Source: Prochilodus magdalenae
Taxonomy: Eukaryota; Chordata; Actinopteri; Characiformes; Prochilodontidae
Assembly (NCBI GenBank): GCA_024036415.1
Contig: JAMWET010000660.1
Span: forward strand, 142,001-206,000
DNA length: 64,000 nucleotides
Direction of reading: 5' to 3'
Positions 1-12,485 of this stretch are shown piece after piece. Each line of letters opens with the position of its first letter. The stretch's first letter is position 1. Position numbers and translations under genes: made by a program. The notes beneath the pieces were generated by a model, which was not told the origin of the DNA, ran no database searches, and worked only from the letters and a program-made list of their open reading frames with translations.

Positions 1-2214
1 TAAACATCTCACTGGGATCACACATTTGATAGCTAATAAAGATAAGTCACAAAAAAGCACTTTATTGGTTGTAATAATGCTAAATATATCACATAAATTA
101 ATATAAATGTGTTCCTATAAAAACGTAAACATGATCGCATTATTTATTTATTTCTATTTTGTTTACCCGAAATACTTCTCTAATACATCAGCATGTGACC
201 CATACAAAACTTCTCTGATAATATGTATACATATAATCTATACAAGTTTAGACACCATATACATTTTATAATTTATATATTAAAATACAATCATTATTTT
301 ATTAATACATTATTTTACAGCTAATAATCTAATTATTTAGTTATTTTTTATTTAAAAGACCTCCAATAATGTACAAATACAGACCACATAAATAAATCTC
401 AATGCCCAGTAAATAATCTGTTTAGTTAATTTGGACTGTTGAGCATATAACAAGACCCCCTAGTAGGTGTTCCTTAAAATAGTGTTGCCCAATATTATAA
501 CCTCTTTTTAGCATGAACACATATCAGATAACTACTTAGTGTAAAAACATGTCTTGAAGTATAAGCGACTTATTCAACTTTTATAAGCTCCAAATAAATA
601 AGCCCCAGAGGTCACCTGATGCTGTCTAGAACCTATAGTACACTAGTACACTAATAGTATATTAATACTGCTACTAAAACTAATACCAGTTTTCTAATTT
701 ACTTATTTTTTGCAACTGTCTAGGCACCAAAACCAGCCATAATCATTTCTACCTACAACTTTTATCATTAATTTATACTTGAAGTTAAGCAGCCTGTTTT
801 TGTTTAAGACTATCCAACATGAACTGAAATTATCAACAGAATGTGAATAAATAATGGTTTTGACTGTGTGTCCAAGACATCTTTTTCCATATTGCAAAGA
901 TATCTCCTGAAGGTAGCATGCTAACCAGCTAGCCTCGGCCTGTCCTATTTTATAATACCACTGAACAGGAGTGGATGCTGCCCCCAACCTTTTATCAATC
1001 ATATTGAAAGTTCTGTTCCCAGTTTGATCAGTTACAGACGATGATGGAAGAGTAAAGGCAGTGATGGTTGATGCTCCTGGTGGGTGACTGCTGTTGCATG
1101 CTTCTGGCACGAATCCATGTTCAGCAGCAAACAATAGAAGTGATACAAGGAGATGCAGAAGATGAGTTAACGTTGGTGCTGCTTTCCACCACTGGAGATA
1201 CTTGTTTCTTCTGCATTTCCTTGTTTCTTAACGCAGGAGTGGACATCACACCTTCCTGGTGATATGTTGCCCCCTGTTAGTTTGGGATATACATTTATGT
1301 CATCATCCTACAAATTGTTCCTTTATGGCTGGCATATGTAAATGTACTCTGTACTCTACTGTATTGTGGCTCTTTCAAAAAGCAGTACACACAAGCAATG
1401 CACACTCTCTGTAAATTCAACATGAATAGTTGGGGAGCTGCTGTATCCACTGAATAGGCAGCTTCTGGTGAAGTACCAGGTTGCCAATGTATGACAAACA
1501 CTCTCCCTCCACCTCAGACAAGCATCAGACAAGCATAAAAAGGCACTGTTGACTAAGAGACGAAGTGACCATGGACAGGAGCAATATAAACAACGAGAGA
1601 GTGAGATGTATAATGTAAGATAATAATATGCAGAGAACGCAGTGCACCCAGCAGGAGGTGGCTGTGCCGAACTGCCTGTTTTCCAGATGCAGATGTCTAA
1701 AATTATTAGTATCAGTGCGCATTGATAATCAGGTTATCCACAGAGACCTCGCACTGGTGGGGAATCCCAGTTCATCTGTGAGACTCTCTTTCTCGCTCTC
1801 TATCTCTCTCCTTCTGATCATCTGTTCATCTGTTCAAGGGTGTCTTCAGTTCTTAAAATGTCACAACCATGGCCTGAGCAGAGAAGATCACATTCTCATC
1901 CAACGAGCTGCTTATAAGCGTAGTAGGCTTCAGCACGATGAGCCTGTACACTGGTGTCTGTGCATACATACACACTACCATTCAAATGTACAGTGTCATT
2001 GTTTTCAGTAGTAAACAAATCTTGCTGTAGATAAGTGTATGAAAGGATATATATTAATATGCTGCTCCTGCCCAGTTTCATAGGTTTCATATCATTAGTT
2101 GGACATTGGGAAACTGGGACAAAAAAAAAACCGAAAAAAAAAAAAAAACAGATATGGTATATATCCAGACTGATGAACAGAGCTGTGAATTATTCTACAA
2201 TGACGGATGACAAT
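1..2214. other. AT-rich unique sequence, no supported gene
   Basis: The first kilobase is strongly AT-rich. An antisense reading frame of 143 codons (703-1134, minus strand) has no recognisable domain, and I treat it as chance. A short CT-rich run lies near 1786-1815 and an A-rich run near 2120-2149. I see no transposon ends, tRNA or convincing splice-bounded exon. Confidence 0.5.
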
Positions 2215-2460
2215 GACAATTCTTTAAAACTAATTTCCAGCCTTTATTTTGAAAGCAGAGACCAAATCCAAAGGAAATGTGACAAAAATAATGCAAATGC
2301 TGTCACATGCAAAAGTTTGGATGCCCCTGGTTAACACATTTCCCATGGAGCCTGCAAATTTAATGCACTGTTACTGTTTATTATAACTAGAAAACAAAAT
2401 AGAACAAAATATGTGACCTGTGCAAAAGTGTCCAAAATGTTTAGCTCAGCGAATACAGGA
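2215..2460. repeat. Candidate MITE-type interspersed repeat fragment
   Basis: The segment carries the phrase GCAAAAGTTTGGATGCCCC near 2310, which resembles the terminal sequence of short non-autonomous DNA elements widespread in fish. A related phrase (GTGCAAAAGTGTCC) recurs about 110 bp downstream. A second clean terminus or target duplication could not be defined. The family name is unknown to me. Confidence 0.3.
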
Positions 2461-3079
2461 ACGTGGAACTAAAATGTCCCGTATTGAGATTTATTCCCTA
2501 TAGAAGATTTGTTAAAGAATAACTCCATTCTAGAGAAATTTATACAGTCAGTATTGTTTACAGTGGTGGTGACAGGAACCAGACATCCACCTCTAAAAGC
2601 TCCCACACATGAAATTATTACATGACATGGTTATGAATTCACCAGTATCCTCCTAAGTTTATGCTTTCTAATTATTACATTTGTTCTTGAGAAAAGGGCC
2701 TAACAAAAAGGCTGCATCTAATTCTTGATGTGTTCTTAAACCACAGAATTGTTTATCTAAGAACGAATCCCAAATAAAAAAACACACGTGAGTGACGAGA
2801 AGCTTCTTCTTAAGGGTGGTTGGTAAACGAGGCCTGCTGTTTTACTGTAGTTCTGGGAAGGTTTGGTCTAAAATGTGTTTAATCAGTTTATACGCCAGAG
2901 AAAGACATGCAGGAGGTTCTAATGTAATTACAGATTAAAAATTGAGTTTTTATATTGATAAACAATACAAATGTAGAACACCTAACTCACCCTGGCTGTT
3001 GTTGAACTGGTGTAAGTACACTTCCAAGATGATGACTGTAATATATTTACACAATTTTGCAGACCCTCGTATTCACAGT
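2461..3079. other. Unique sequence, nothing recognised
   Basis: No open frame of note, no repeat shared with the rest of the window and no simple repeat were found. Confidence 0.4.
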
Positions 3080-3226
3080 ATGCATTTGCACAGGTAGGCT
3101 AAGGTAGCATTAGGAGTCTTGCCCAAGGGCTCTTACTGGTACAGGGTGGTTGCCCAGGTGGGGAATCGAACTCCAGTCTACAGAATGGCGCGCAGAGATG
3201 TGACCCACTACACTATACCACCCACG
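3080..3226 (-). repeat. tRNA-derived SINE copy, minus strand
   Basis: Read on the minus strand, this begins GGTGGTATAGTGTAGTGGG, which fits a tRNA-type A box. About 45 bp further on comes GGAGTTCGATTCCCC, which fits a B box (GGTTCGANNCC type). The order and spacing are those of a tRNA-derived pol III promoter. The tail reads into GCCCTTGGGCAAG, the same phrase found in the SINE copies near 9.7 and 55.4 kb. It is a SINE rather than a functional tRNA because the arms do not pair into a full cloverleaf and the homology continues past the tRNA head. Confidence 0.6.
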
Positions 3227-6080
3227 TGTGTTTTATTGACACTTGCCCAACTACACGTTTCGCTATGCCATATAAGCCAGGACAGAATATGGACTCCACA
3301 GAATATTTTTCCAAAGCACAGAATATCAAGTATGGCTTTCTTTCAGTATAGCAGTTGATTTGCCATATTGAGACTAGATACTAACATCTTCTGAGCTGGT
3401 TATTGAGTTATCACTACGTTCATTCGTTCACATTCAAACTTTTAATAACCTTTAAATCTCATTTCATAATTCTGTAATGCAAATTATTTGAATTAATGAC
3501 ATTTAATAGCTATAGTATAGTCATATCAGAGCTCAGATAGGCATTGCTGGTTGGATCATTGCTGGCTGGATGGTAATTGAGGTAGCAATACATTCTGAGT
3601 GAGAGAATATTAGCTTGAGGGAAATCACTCTGATTAAACTTTGAGACTCGACTCGTCTGTGGATCAGGCTGCTCGGTAATGAAAGACCACTTTGGGATCT
3701 GTGCTCTTCTCTCATCTTGCTGCCAAACAGAGAATAAAATTTAACCTTTACAAGATTGAGATTTCATTTACTTGATCCACCTGTCTAATTAGAAGAAGGT
3801 GTGTTTTGAACCTCCTTGGTGGGGGCAGATTTAATGATCTCGGTTTAGTGTTTGGGTTCCCACTCCGACTCTTTCTCTCTGTAAATAGTCAAACATCTCA
3901 ACTTAATTAAATATTCAAATGACTTCCAATGAGGATAAACAACTTTAGGATTGTGCCACGAGGTAAAGAGGCTGTGAATATGCACGAATACTTGTTTTCT
4001 CATTTTCAGTCCAGCCAAAAGCTAAATGAGCTTTATGCAAAATAACACTTGCGTATAACCCAGTGGAAATGTTCTCTTTATGAGATGCTTAAAAGGTTCA
4101 GATTTTCCTCCATTGCAGTTTCCTTCATGGGTGTATTGACTGTGCATGTCCTACTATGTCACTCATATGCACTACATAGCCACTTCAAGCATCTAATCAA
4201 TCACCACAGCAACCATGTTCCTTTGGACCGCTACCAGTGAGCAGCCTGCAAAGATTTGATAAATCACTTGACGGTGTGTTAGTCATGTAGGCACACTGCA
4301 AGGCTCTTGGCAAAATACGGCCTCCAATGTGGAGTGGATCAATGGCCGCCGATCCATCTTCTCCATGACCTCTTCCACACTCCCACCTCTGTATAACTCT
4401 ACCATCGTGTTTCTCACAAAAATCTGAGAAACCTCAGTCAGTTTGCAATTGTATGTCAGGCTCTGCAGCTTATGCCTCCCTTTTGTGTTCATTTGTTTAC
4501 CGTTCAGTCAAAAAACGGGCTCTGGGTTCTCTAAAGAAGTTGATTCCTTAAACACTGCTTTTTCCCAAAAATAAAATGCATAGGTTTTTTTTTTAAAGCT
4601 TAAAGAACCACCACATAATGTATAGTTTTCGAAGTGTACATGTTATAAATTATTATAAATTATATAGGTATAACATACTGTACGTAGAAGACCATAAATT
4701 ATAGAACTAGATTATTTAGATTAATATTATGATTTAAGATTGAGCCATGTGGTACAGTGACAGAGGCATAGCTATGGCAGGGGATCTGGTTGGTTCTACT
4801 TAGAAGCCAAAGAAATAAGTTCACAAAATGTTTCAATCTTCACTTTCAAACCATTAACATTTGCAGCTAGTGGTGAACTGTGGTGCATTAGCCTTGACCT
4901 GACGTGGTATGCCATGGTCCTTTGTAGTTGTTGCGAGGTCAGCAAATGTGTGGTATTTGAAATTTATTTTTATTTGCAAGGTGCAGTGTGCTACAAACTA
5001 TGCTAGTTGGTTGATAGCTCCACTCTAGTGCTGGGAAAACATCTTGGATCTGCATGATTGTGAGTTGGCCTAGTGATGGCCTGGTGCTGGTATAGCAGGT
5101 CACTCAACCTACCAGCATCCAAAACACAACATATTTTAGAATCTTTGCCCTGGCTTGTTTGGGATGGATGTGGAGGAGGTGTGTCCAAGAGAGTGTCCAC
5201 ACGTGAAGCCTCCTGGGAGATCGTCAGAATGAATACTGTAAATGGATGTTGTAGTTGGCTTTAAGATGTGTATATGTGTTATTGTTCCTTTCTGTACTCG
5301 ACTGTGGGACTGGAGACTGTCTGTGTATCTACCACGAGTGTGAATAGTTTGGCTAGAAATGACCTGCCTGCTATCTTGGCCATTTAGTTAGTGCTGGCAG
5401 CGGTTTCTCCGAAAAGGGCATTCGCTTAAAGCACTGTGTTTTTCATTTCTCTTTCTTTGCCAAGCTGTCACAGCATGCTGGCTTTTCTGGTGATCAGTGT
5501 AACAGCTTCCCCAGCTACTGACCAGCATACCACCATCCAGAATACAATATATTGCTGCTATTGGAGCCAATCCACGTATGTCCGTATATGTAGCTTTTCA
5601 GTCCACACAAGTACATTTCACTCTTTCTATTGTGTACATAATTTTTTTGATGAAAGTCTGGTTACACATGTTGTCTGGTTTTGTTCTGACAGCAGTGAAT
5701 TCTGGTTTTGCTGATGATTGGCTATACTGGTCTATGGTGGTCTTTCTAGCAGGGTCTCCTAACCTGCAACACAATTAGAATCCAGTATTTTTGGTAGGTT
5801 GGTGGACTACCAGTCTCATCTCACAGTACCCCCCCCGAACATAAGCTTCTCTGGAGGCTGTGGGGTGGAGACATGATTTCCAACATGATGCTTTTAGTGA
5901 CTTTAAATAGCAGTAATGCAGGAGAGACCTTCAGGACACGGATTTGTAACCACCGCATGCCAAATTGCGTTGCCCCCTGTAAAGAATCATCGACTATTAT
6001 ATTAGAACACTATATAATTGTTACTGTGTGACTACAGTTCTTTTTTATGTTTCTAGTTTTAAATATAATACAAACTAGAA
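3227..6080. other. Mostly unique sequence, possible short palindromic repeats
   Basis: No gene is supported. Between about 5060 and 5800, phrases such as ACCAGCATCCAAAACACAAC and ACCAGCATACCACCATCCAG recur with CTGGT/ACCAG inversions. This suggests decayed copies of a short hairpin-forming repeat whose boundaries cannot be set. A C7 run lies near 5829. Confidence 0.4.
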
Positions 6081-6084
6081 AAAA

Positions 6085-6500
6085 AAACAGTTCACAGTGA
6101 GAAATCAGATGAGTGCGGGGAGGGCATGTTCAGAGTGACATTTGTGAGTCAGCCCAGATGGCAGAAAGCAGCAATCAGGCTCAGGGTGCAATCAAGGGAG
6201 ATGTTGCTCCAATGATTAAGAGGAGGTGACAGGAGAAGAGCCACGTTGGCCCTGAGAGAGGCTCCTACGTTCCAACAGGAGCAATGCTCACGTATAGAAA
6301 TACGAGAGGCGACCAGCTCCTCTAATCAGGCCAGGCGAGAGACGGAGAGAAAGAAAGAGAAGTAAGGGAGTGGAACAGAGAGAGAGAGAGAAGGAGAGCG
6401 AGAGAGAGAACAGATTCCCTGAAGACTGTCAAGTGGCGTCGAGCTAATAATCAGTTTGTTCTTGGCTGATTAGGGGCTAATCATGGCCCAAACAGTGAGT
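6085..6500. other. CNE-like block with purine microsatellite
   Basis: Non-repetitive sequence of higher GC than its surroundings, with homeodomain-type cores (for example GGGGCTAATCATGG near 6472 and CTCTAATCAGGCC near 6319). It is interrupted by a GA-rich run at about 6346-6412. The sequence is not shared with any other part of the window. Calling it a conserved non-coding element is inference from composition only; alignment to other fish is the deciding test. Confidence 0.3.
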
Positions 6501-6535
6501 GAGGCTCCACCACCTCCTGCATACGCTCAGCACAT

Positions 6536-6540
<5 letters not shown>

Positions 6541-6567
<27 letters not shown>

Positions 6568-6630
6568 CTCATGTGAACTACCAGCCTTACAAAGCAGGCA
6601 GAGATAGAGAGAGAGGGGGGAGAGAGAGAA
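6541..6630. repeat. (CT)n then (GA)n microsatellites
   Basis: A CT dinucleotide run at about 6545-6571 is followed within 40 bp by a GA-rich run at about 6603-6630. The two are complementary and could pair as a hairpin. Confidence 0.85.
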
Positions 6631-6639
6631 ATCAACAGC

Positions 6640-8188
6640 TATTATCTATTAAGAAGCTTCCCTGGTGTTCCAAGGGTGACAATATTTACGCGATTATGAG
6701 TTCTAATTTGCATCTGAACGCACGCACGCAGGAAAGCAAGGATAAACAAACGAAAACAAAACAAAGGAATATCGAGCACTTTCATTCACATTGTTGGTCG
6801 CATGAATGATCTGAGAAAGAAGGTTGGAGTTTTTGCTGTAGAAAGCTGGTAAACGTATTGTGTGTCCTGATTAACCTTTTAAATTAATTCCTCCTCGTAC
6901 CTAAAAGGAGACGAAACTTCTGTCTCACAAGTGCATCCGATAAACCCTTCACAAATCCAAAAACTGAGGAAATGGAATACACATGGAATATGGCTACCTT
7001 TACGGTTCATTTTTTTAAATTGTAGAAATAGTAAATGACCAAGCCTGCACAAGTTTGTCATTTCACCATTAGTCTTTATTAGGTCCTTCTTTTCCTCATT
7101 TGTCCTAAAATATTAGAGGTAACAGTAGTGTGCATATAACAGGAATGGAAGTATGATCTCTATATTTTCACGAATGATAGGAGATTCTATATTCTTTAAG
7201 TCTTTGTATGTAATTGTTTCAGAAAAACGATAAACTGGAAGGCAGGGATCAATGTCCTATACACTAACTGTCGGAAGTAACTTATACAGTGTGGATTTAA
7301 ATGCCATAAACCACCAAAGCTACTTTAATACAAATATTTAATTCACAGTTTACAGTATTTTTGGTAAAACATAATTTGGATGTGGTAAAAATATGCAAGT
7401 CCTTCTGAAAATTGAAACGTGTAATTTTCTCTTTATTAAAATTTGTAGGTACAAAAACATGATGAATAGATTTTTCAGATTTGGCTTTCAAATATGACAC
7501 TCTCTAGATGTCCGTTTTTTTTATTGGTCAGTTTTTAATGCTGTGCAGATTTTTCAAAAAATCAGAAATCACCTACAGCTTCATTTATGATCAAACATGT
7601 TTTCATTTACACAGCTCCCCACAAACTAATTGGAACTTAACAAGAATAAGAATAAGTAGTTTAATCTCGCTTTATTTTCACACAAATTGTTCATATAAGT
7701 GACCTCAAATTTTTTAACAATAGTGTAGCTAATCTACCAGTGGCTGAATTGTCTGCATATTATCAGGGGCTTGTCTTATGAAGTAGAATATCTCATTTAG
7801 CCAACTAACTTTAAGCTTAGTTCAATCTAACACTGGACTGTCTGTCTCACAAAGCAAGTTTAGCTTAGACAGGTGCAGTCCAGAACTGTCACCGTCTGAA
7901 CACATGTCTGTTATTAAGCTCAAATATGACAATGAAGGTCCTGTACAGTTCACAACAGAAAAAAAATCTACTTTCAAATCTGGGCTTGTTTTCAGCCCCC
8001 AGACAGTTTTAAAGTGCTGATAAAAGGAAAGGTGATGTAACGCAGTGGTAAACAAGCTTATATAACATTACCTTACCTGCTTGTCCCCACAAACGTAACA
8101 AAGGATCCTGAAAAGGGTCCTCAATGTCCTTGATTAATCAGAAACTGACTGGTCCGAGAGCTGTTACCTAGAACATGCAGCGTACTGT
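6640..8188. other. Unique AT-rich sequence, nothing recognised
   Basis: No gene, transposon end or repeat shared with the rest of the window was found. Only short chance open frames are present. Confidence 0.4.
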
Positions 8189-8400
8189 CGGTGTCCAACG
8201 AAAAACATGTATCTTCATTTTTGTTGAATTTTACTTTTATTTATTTTTTTTTTAAGAACACAGCAGATGCTGTTTACATTGTGTTAAAATGTCACTCAAA
8301 AGGAATTCTGGCTCCTTTGACTTACATCATAATTAAATAAGGGTTTTGCCCTCTGCTGTTATCATTTCCAAAATGATGTTTTACTTTTATGTTTCGGAAA
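8189..8400 (+). mobile_element. MITE copy 1 (family with 15.9 and 20.8 kb copies)
   Basis: Starts GTCCAACGAAAAACATGTATC and continues through CAGCAGATGCTGTTTACA and a GGCTCCTTTGACTTACAT phrase, each matched in order by the copies at 15888-16143 and 20805-20960. The right end is decayed (TTTATGTTTCGG in place of TTTTTCTTTGGAC). It is about 210 bp and has no coding capacity, which fits a miniature inverted-repeat element. Confidence 0.6.
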
Positions 8401-9594
8401 GCCACAATAAGTTGCCATAATTTGAGTTGATTTGAAAGTTTGGGCTTAAGTGTGTCTTAGCGCTAACATTAGATAACATCTAGATATTAAGGCTCCTTAA
8501 AATTAAATAAAACAAAAAGCTTTGCCATTGTATAATGACTAAACCACAGCTCTCCCAAAGCCCATGCAAGTTTTATGTGTATTCTTGCAACACTAGTGCA
8601 AGTGTGAAGGACTCTATTTAATCTATCCCTAACTTTAAACCTAATCCTAATATTAACCTCAAAGCAAAAGCTACACATATGCCTAACTCTAACTATAGTG
8701 TTAATAATTAACAACTACAAAGTCTTTAATAATTTAAGCATCTGTAGATCATCTTTAGAGGACCATATAAATAATATGTGAGTATATCTGCTACCCCCAA
8801 CAATCCAAAGGGGTGTGTTCACATCTGTGTAGAGGAGATACAAATGTCCTGAAAAAGAGCTGAGTAAGTTTGTATGGTAGTCTTTAACAACTGTGCACTA
8901 TTCAGGCAAACTGTGCTGACCCTTAAAACCAAGCTGAACTGTATGTAGAGGGCGTTACCCAACATTATTTACCCATCAAGCATTCCAGTAACTGGACTGA
9001 TCAAACCCAAAACATTCCTATAACATACGGTGACATCAGCATAGAAGAAGATCCGGGAAGCATAGAGCTTTAAGTCAGTGCTCTTTAAGTGAACTCGGCG
9101 GCAATGGGAGAATAAAGCAGGGCAGGAGACGGGTCACAAGCAGCCACCCAGCTCCAGTCCCACACAAGCCCAGGCTGGCATGAAATAACAGGCACAAGCA
9201 TATATAGTGTCCACAAATTACCAACAACAACTATTCACAATTCAGAGTCTCTTGTAGTGCATTTATAGCACACTCCAAATGGGCTGTGAATGTGGCCCCT
9301 TGGCAAGGCCGGTCCTCTGCATGTACATGGCCATACGAGCCAGTAGCGAGCTTTGTTTAGAGGGCTATCAGAGTGATCTGCAGTTTAACTGGAGTGGGCC
9401 ATCCTGCACGTAAAGCAAAGGAAACTCGGTGTTCTTAAAATGTGAAAAGTCCATCCACCAGCACCTCAAACTGCCTAAACAAATCCATCTGTAGTTAGCA
9501 AGTTAGCTTTGTTAACAACTTTAGAAGCAAAATATTAGGTGAAGCCAATCATTCCCTGAGTAGACAGTTTAGGGCCATTTTTTGCCAGTTGTGT
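8401..9594. other. Unique sequence, nothing recognised
   Basis: Ordinary sequence with a GC-richer part at about 9040-9180. No reading frame or repeat boundary is supported. Confidence 0.4.
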
Positions 9595-9840
9595 TTGCAC
9601 ACAGAGGAATTTGTCTTTCACATTTAACCCGTCCATGAAGTGATACACCCACATACACACACTGTAGTGAACACCCACACTAGGGGTCAGTGGGCAAACT
9701 TGCTTAGAGCGGTGGGTAGCCCTACCCAGGGCACCAAGGAACAATTTGGGGGATAGGTACCTTGCTCAAGGGCACTACAGTCATTACTGTTGGTTCAGCA
9801 AATCAAACCGGCAACCCTCCAGTTGCCCCACACAACTGCC
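9595..9840 (-). repeat. tRNA-derived SINE copy, minus strand
   Basis: Shares in order with the copy at 55288-55540 the phrases CAGAGGAATTTGTC, CATTTAACCC, ACACCCACATACAC, an AGCGGTGGG block and CTTGCTCAAGGGCACT. The far end, read on the minus strand, contains GTTGCCGGTTTGATTT, a decayed B box. The copy is diverged and no clean target duplication was found. Confidence 0.6.
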
Positions 9841-9949
9841 CCAATAATATGGAATATTCCATAGTATTAGGTATGTATTAGCCAGCCTTTCCTGAATGAG
9901 TAGTATCTTTTCATTCTGTGAACGATAGATGGCTACTTCTTGAATCCAG

Positions 9950-10027
9950 AAGTTTTAAGCTGCTAGGATACGTTTTAGGAAGTTTTAAGCTGCTAGGATA
10001 CGTTTTAGGAAGTTTTAAGCTGCTAGG
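9950..10027. repeat. 30-bp tandem repeat, 2.6 copies
   Basis: The unit starts AGTTTTAAGCTGCTAGGATA and repeats at 9951, 9981 and 10011 with no visible mismatch until the third unit ends at GCTAGG. Identity between units suggests a recent expansion, and copy number may vary between individuals. Confidence 0.92.
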
Positions 10028-11064
10028 TGTCTCGCCCAAGTAAACTCACTAAAGCGAACTACAAATAGCCAGCAGTGGCTTCTTCTATATTTTGTAGCAC
10101 TGTGTTCTGGCTCAGGTGTGTCAGAATATGCAGGGTGTGTTAAACCATTTCTTCTCCAGGCAGAAATGGTCTCCTGCTAGCAGAAACACTGCACCTAATT
10201 CACTTCAAAAATATCAGCCTTCACTTCTCAGGAGCCACAATCCCACACGCATCTTTCATAAATGATACGAGCTTCCTCTGCGACCTGTGTTTTTACCAGC
10301 TGCTCCAGTGAACGTGTAATGAACACCCTCTCTCCATTGTCAGTCATCCTCATTTCTTGATGAATCTAATCACTTCAAAAGTCTGATCACTTCATGCCAA
10401 ACCTAAGGATGATCCATCAGTGAAGTTGTGCTGATGTGTTTCTCCAGCGCTGCATTGTATGCATCTCCCCCCACCACCCACCACTCCAGAGCCTGTGAAA
10501 TTGGGCCGAACTAATTAGAATTTAAATGAAACCATAATTGGACATTTTGTGCTTGTCAAGCGATGAGAGACAGATGGGTTTGTAATTACATTACAAGTCT
10601 GACATCATGGTGGTGTGTACGTGTGGTGTTCAGTGTGCCCTTCATGGAGAGCAGGCTGGTAACTGCACAGGTTCAAAGGCAATTTGGGCCTCATCTCCTT
10701 AATCACACGCTGGCAGGCCTGAGATTCAGCCACTCACGCACACACACACACACAGCACACGCAGTCACATACAATAACAGCAGCATCTGGGGCTTACAGC
10801 CTTTCCTCTGTAGAGATGCCAAGTTGTGAACATGCTGCGGAATAGATGTGAAGTGAACACTCGAGTATTTGAAGGAAGTTCATTCTTGTGGCTGTTTTGA
10901 GGCTAATATGGTGCAAGCAAGGGGTTAAAGGTGAAAGGTATTAATGGGTAACCTGGGATTCACCTGGGATTTGCACAACATTTCAAGACATAGATGCATT
11001 GAAATGCTTGCGGTAAAGCACAGCAGGGTATTATTAGTACACTTACAAAAAAAAAATTATAAAC
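10028..11064. other. Unique sequence with CNE-like core
   Basis: The section at about 10480-10600 is non-repetitive and carries close-set TAAT-type cores (AACTAATTAGAATTTAAATG, then CCATAATTGG), typical of developmental enhancers. A short CA repeat lies at about 10737-10754. No exon is supported. Regulatory function is inference only. Confidence 0.3.
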
Positions 11065-11086
11065 AGAGATATATTAAATATAGATA

Positions 11087-11293
11087 CAGTGGGGAAAATA
11101 AGTATTTAGTCAGTCACCAATTGTGCAAGTTGTCCCACTTAAAAAGATGAGAGAGGCCTGTAATTGACATCATAGGTAGACCTCAACTATGAGAGACAAA
11201 ATGTGGAAAAAAATTGAGAAAATGATTTTGTCTGATTTTTAAAGAATTTTTTTGCAAATAATTGGGGAAAATAAGTATTTGGTCAATAACAAA
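11087..11293 (+). repeat. Left terminal inverted repeat of Tc1-like element
   Basis: 207 bp, matched by the reverse complement of 12486-12692. Putative transposase-binding direct repeats sit at 11091-11107 (outer) and 11264-11280 (inner), about 173 bp apart. Mismatches to the right repeat cluster in the inner third. Confidence 0.93.
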
Positions 11294-11451
11294 CAAGCAA
11301 GATTTCTGGCTGTCACAGACCTGTAACTTCTTTTTTAAGAGGCTCCTCTTTCCCCCACTCATTACCTGTATTAATGGCACCTGTTTGAAGTCGTTAACAG
11401 TATAAAAGACACCTGCCTACAACCTCAAACACTCACACTCCAAACTCCACT

Positions 11452-12477
11452 ATGGTGAAGACGAAAGAGCTGTCGGAGGACACCAGAAACCGAATTGTAG
11501 ACCTGCACCAGGCTGGGAAGACTGAATCTGCAATAGGCAAGCAGCTTGATGTGAAGAAATCTACTGTGGGAGCAATAATCAGAAAATGGAAGACCTACAA
11601 GACCACTACTAATCTCCCTCGATCTGGGGCTCCACGCAAGATCTCAGCCCGTGGGGTCAAAATGATCACAAGAACGGTAAGGAAAAATCCCAGAACCACA
11701 AGGGGGGGATCTAGTGAATGACCTGCAGGAAGCTGGGACCAACGTTACAAAGGCTACCATCAGCAACACACTACGACGCCAGGGACTCAGATCTTGCAGT
11801 GCCAGACGTGTCCCCCTGCTTAAGCCAGTCCATATCCAGGCAAGTCTGAAGTTTGCTAGAGAGCATTTGGATGTTCCAGAAGAGTATTGGGAGAATGTCA
11901 TATGGTCAGATGAAACCAAAGTAGAAACTATTTGGTAAAAACACAACTCGTCGTGTTTGGAGGAAAGTGAATGCGGAGTTGCATCCAAAGAACACCATAC
12001 CAACTGTGAAGCATGGGGTGGCAACATCATGCTTTGGGGCTGTTTCTCTGCCAAGGGGACCAGGACGACTGGTCCGTGTACATGAAAGAATGAATGGGGC
12101 CATGTATTGTGAGATTTTGGGTGCAAACCTCCTTCCATCAGCAAGGGCAATGAAAGATGAAACGTGGCTGGGTCTTTCAGCATGACAATGATCCCAAGCA
12201 CACTGCCAGGGCAACAAAGGAGTGGCTTCGTAAGAAACATTTCAAAGTCCTGGAGTGGCCTAGCCAGTCTCCCGATCTCAACCCCATCGAAAACCTTTGG
12301 AGGGAGTTGAAAGTCCGTGTTGCCCGCCGACAGCCCCAAAACATCACTGCTCTAGAGGAGATCTGCATGGAGGAATGGGCCAACATACCAGCAACAGTGT
12401 GTGCCAACCTTGTGAAGACTTACAGAAAACGTTTGACCTCTGTCATTGCCAACAAAGGATATACAACAAAGTATTGA
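11452..12477 (+). pseudogene. Tc1-like DD34E transposase, frameshifted
   Basis: Starts ATG-GTG-AAG ([10 protein letters not shown]). The N-terminal part is a paired-type helix-turn-helix DNA-binding region, with [19 protein letters not shown] as the first HTH. The catalytic domain then shows D1 in WSDETK (codon 11909-11911), D2 in FQHDNDPKH (codon 12184-12186) and E in NPIENLW (codon 12289-12291). D2 and E are 34 residues apart, so this is DD34E. The usual C terminus ([11 protein letters not shown]) ends at TGA 12475-12477. The frame is broken by about five single-base indels: an insertion at the G run near 11702-11708, an insertion near 11929, a deletion near 12013 that disrupts the KHGGG motif, an insertion near 12062 and an insertion near 12153. 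I saw no nonsense substitutions apart from the frameshifts. The pattern could be real decay or assembly indel error. Confidence 0.93.
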
Positions 12478-12485
12478 GATGAACT

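Noticed and set aside
703..1134. 143-codon minus-strand open frame
   Set aside because: No recognisable domain, splice signals or conservation evidence; compatible with chance in this much sequence.
3140..3226. tRNA gene on the minus strand
   Set aside because: A and B boxes are present, but no full cloverleaf is supported and the homology continues into a SINE body shared with other copies.
11644..12339. 231-codon minus-strand open frame
   Set aside because: It is the antisense shadow of the Tc1-like transposase; the plus strand carries the DDE motifs.
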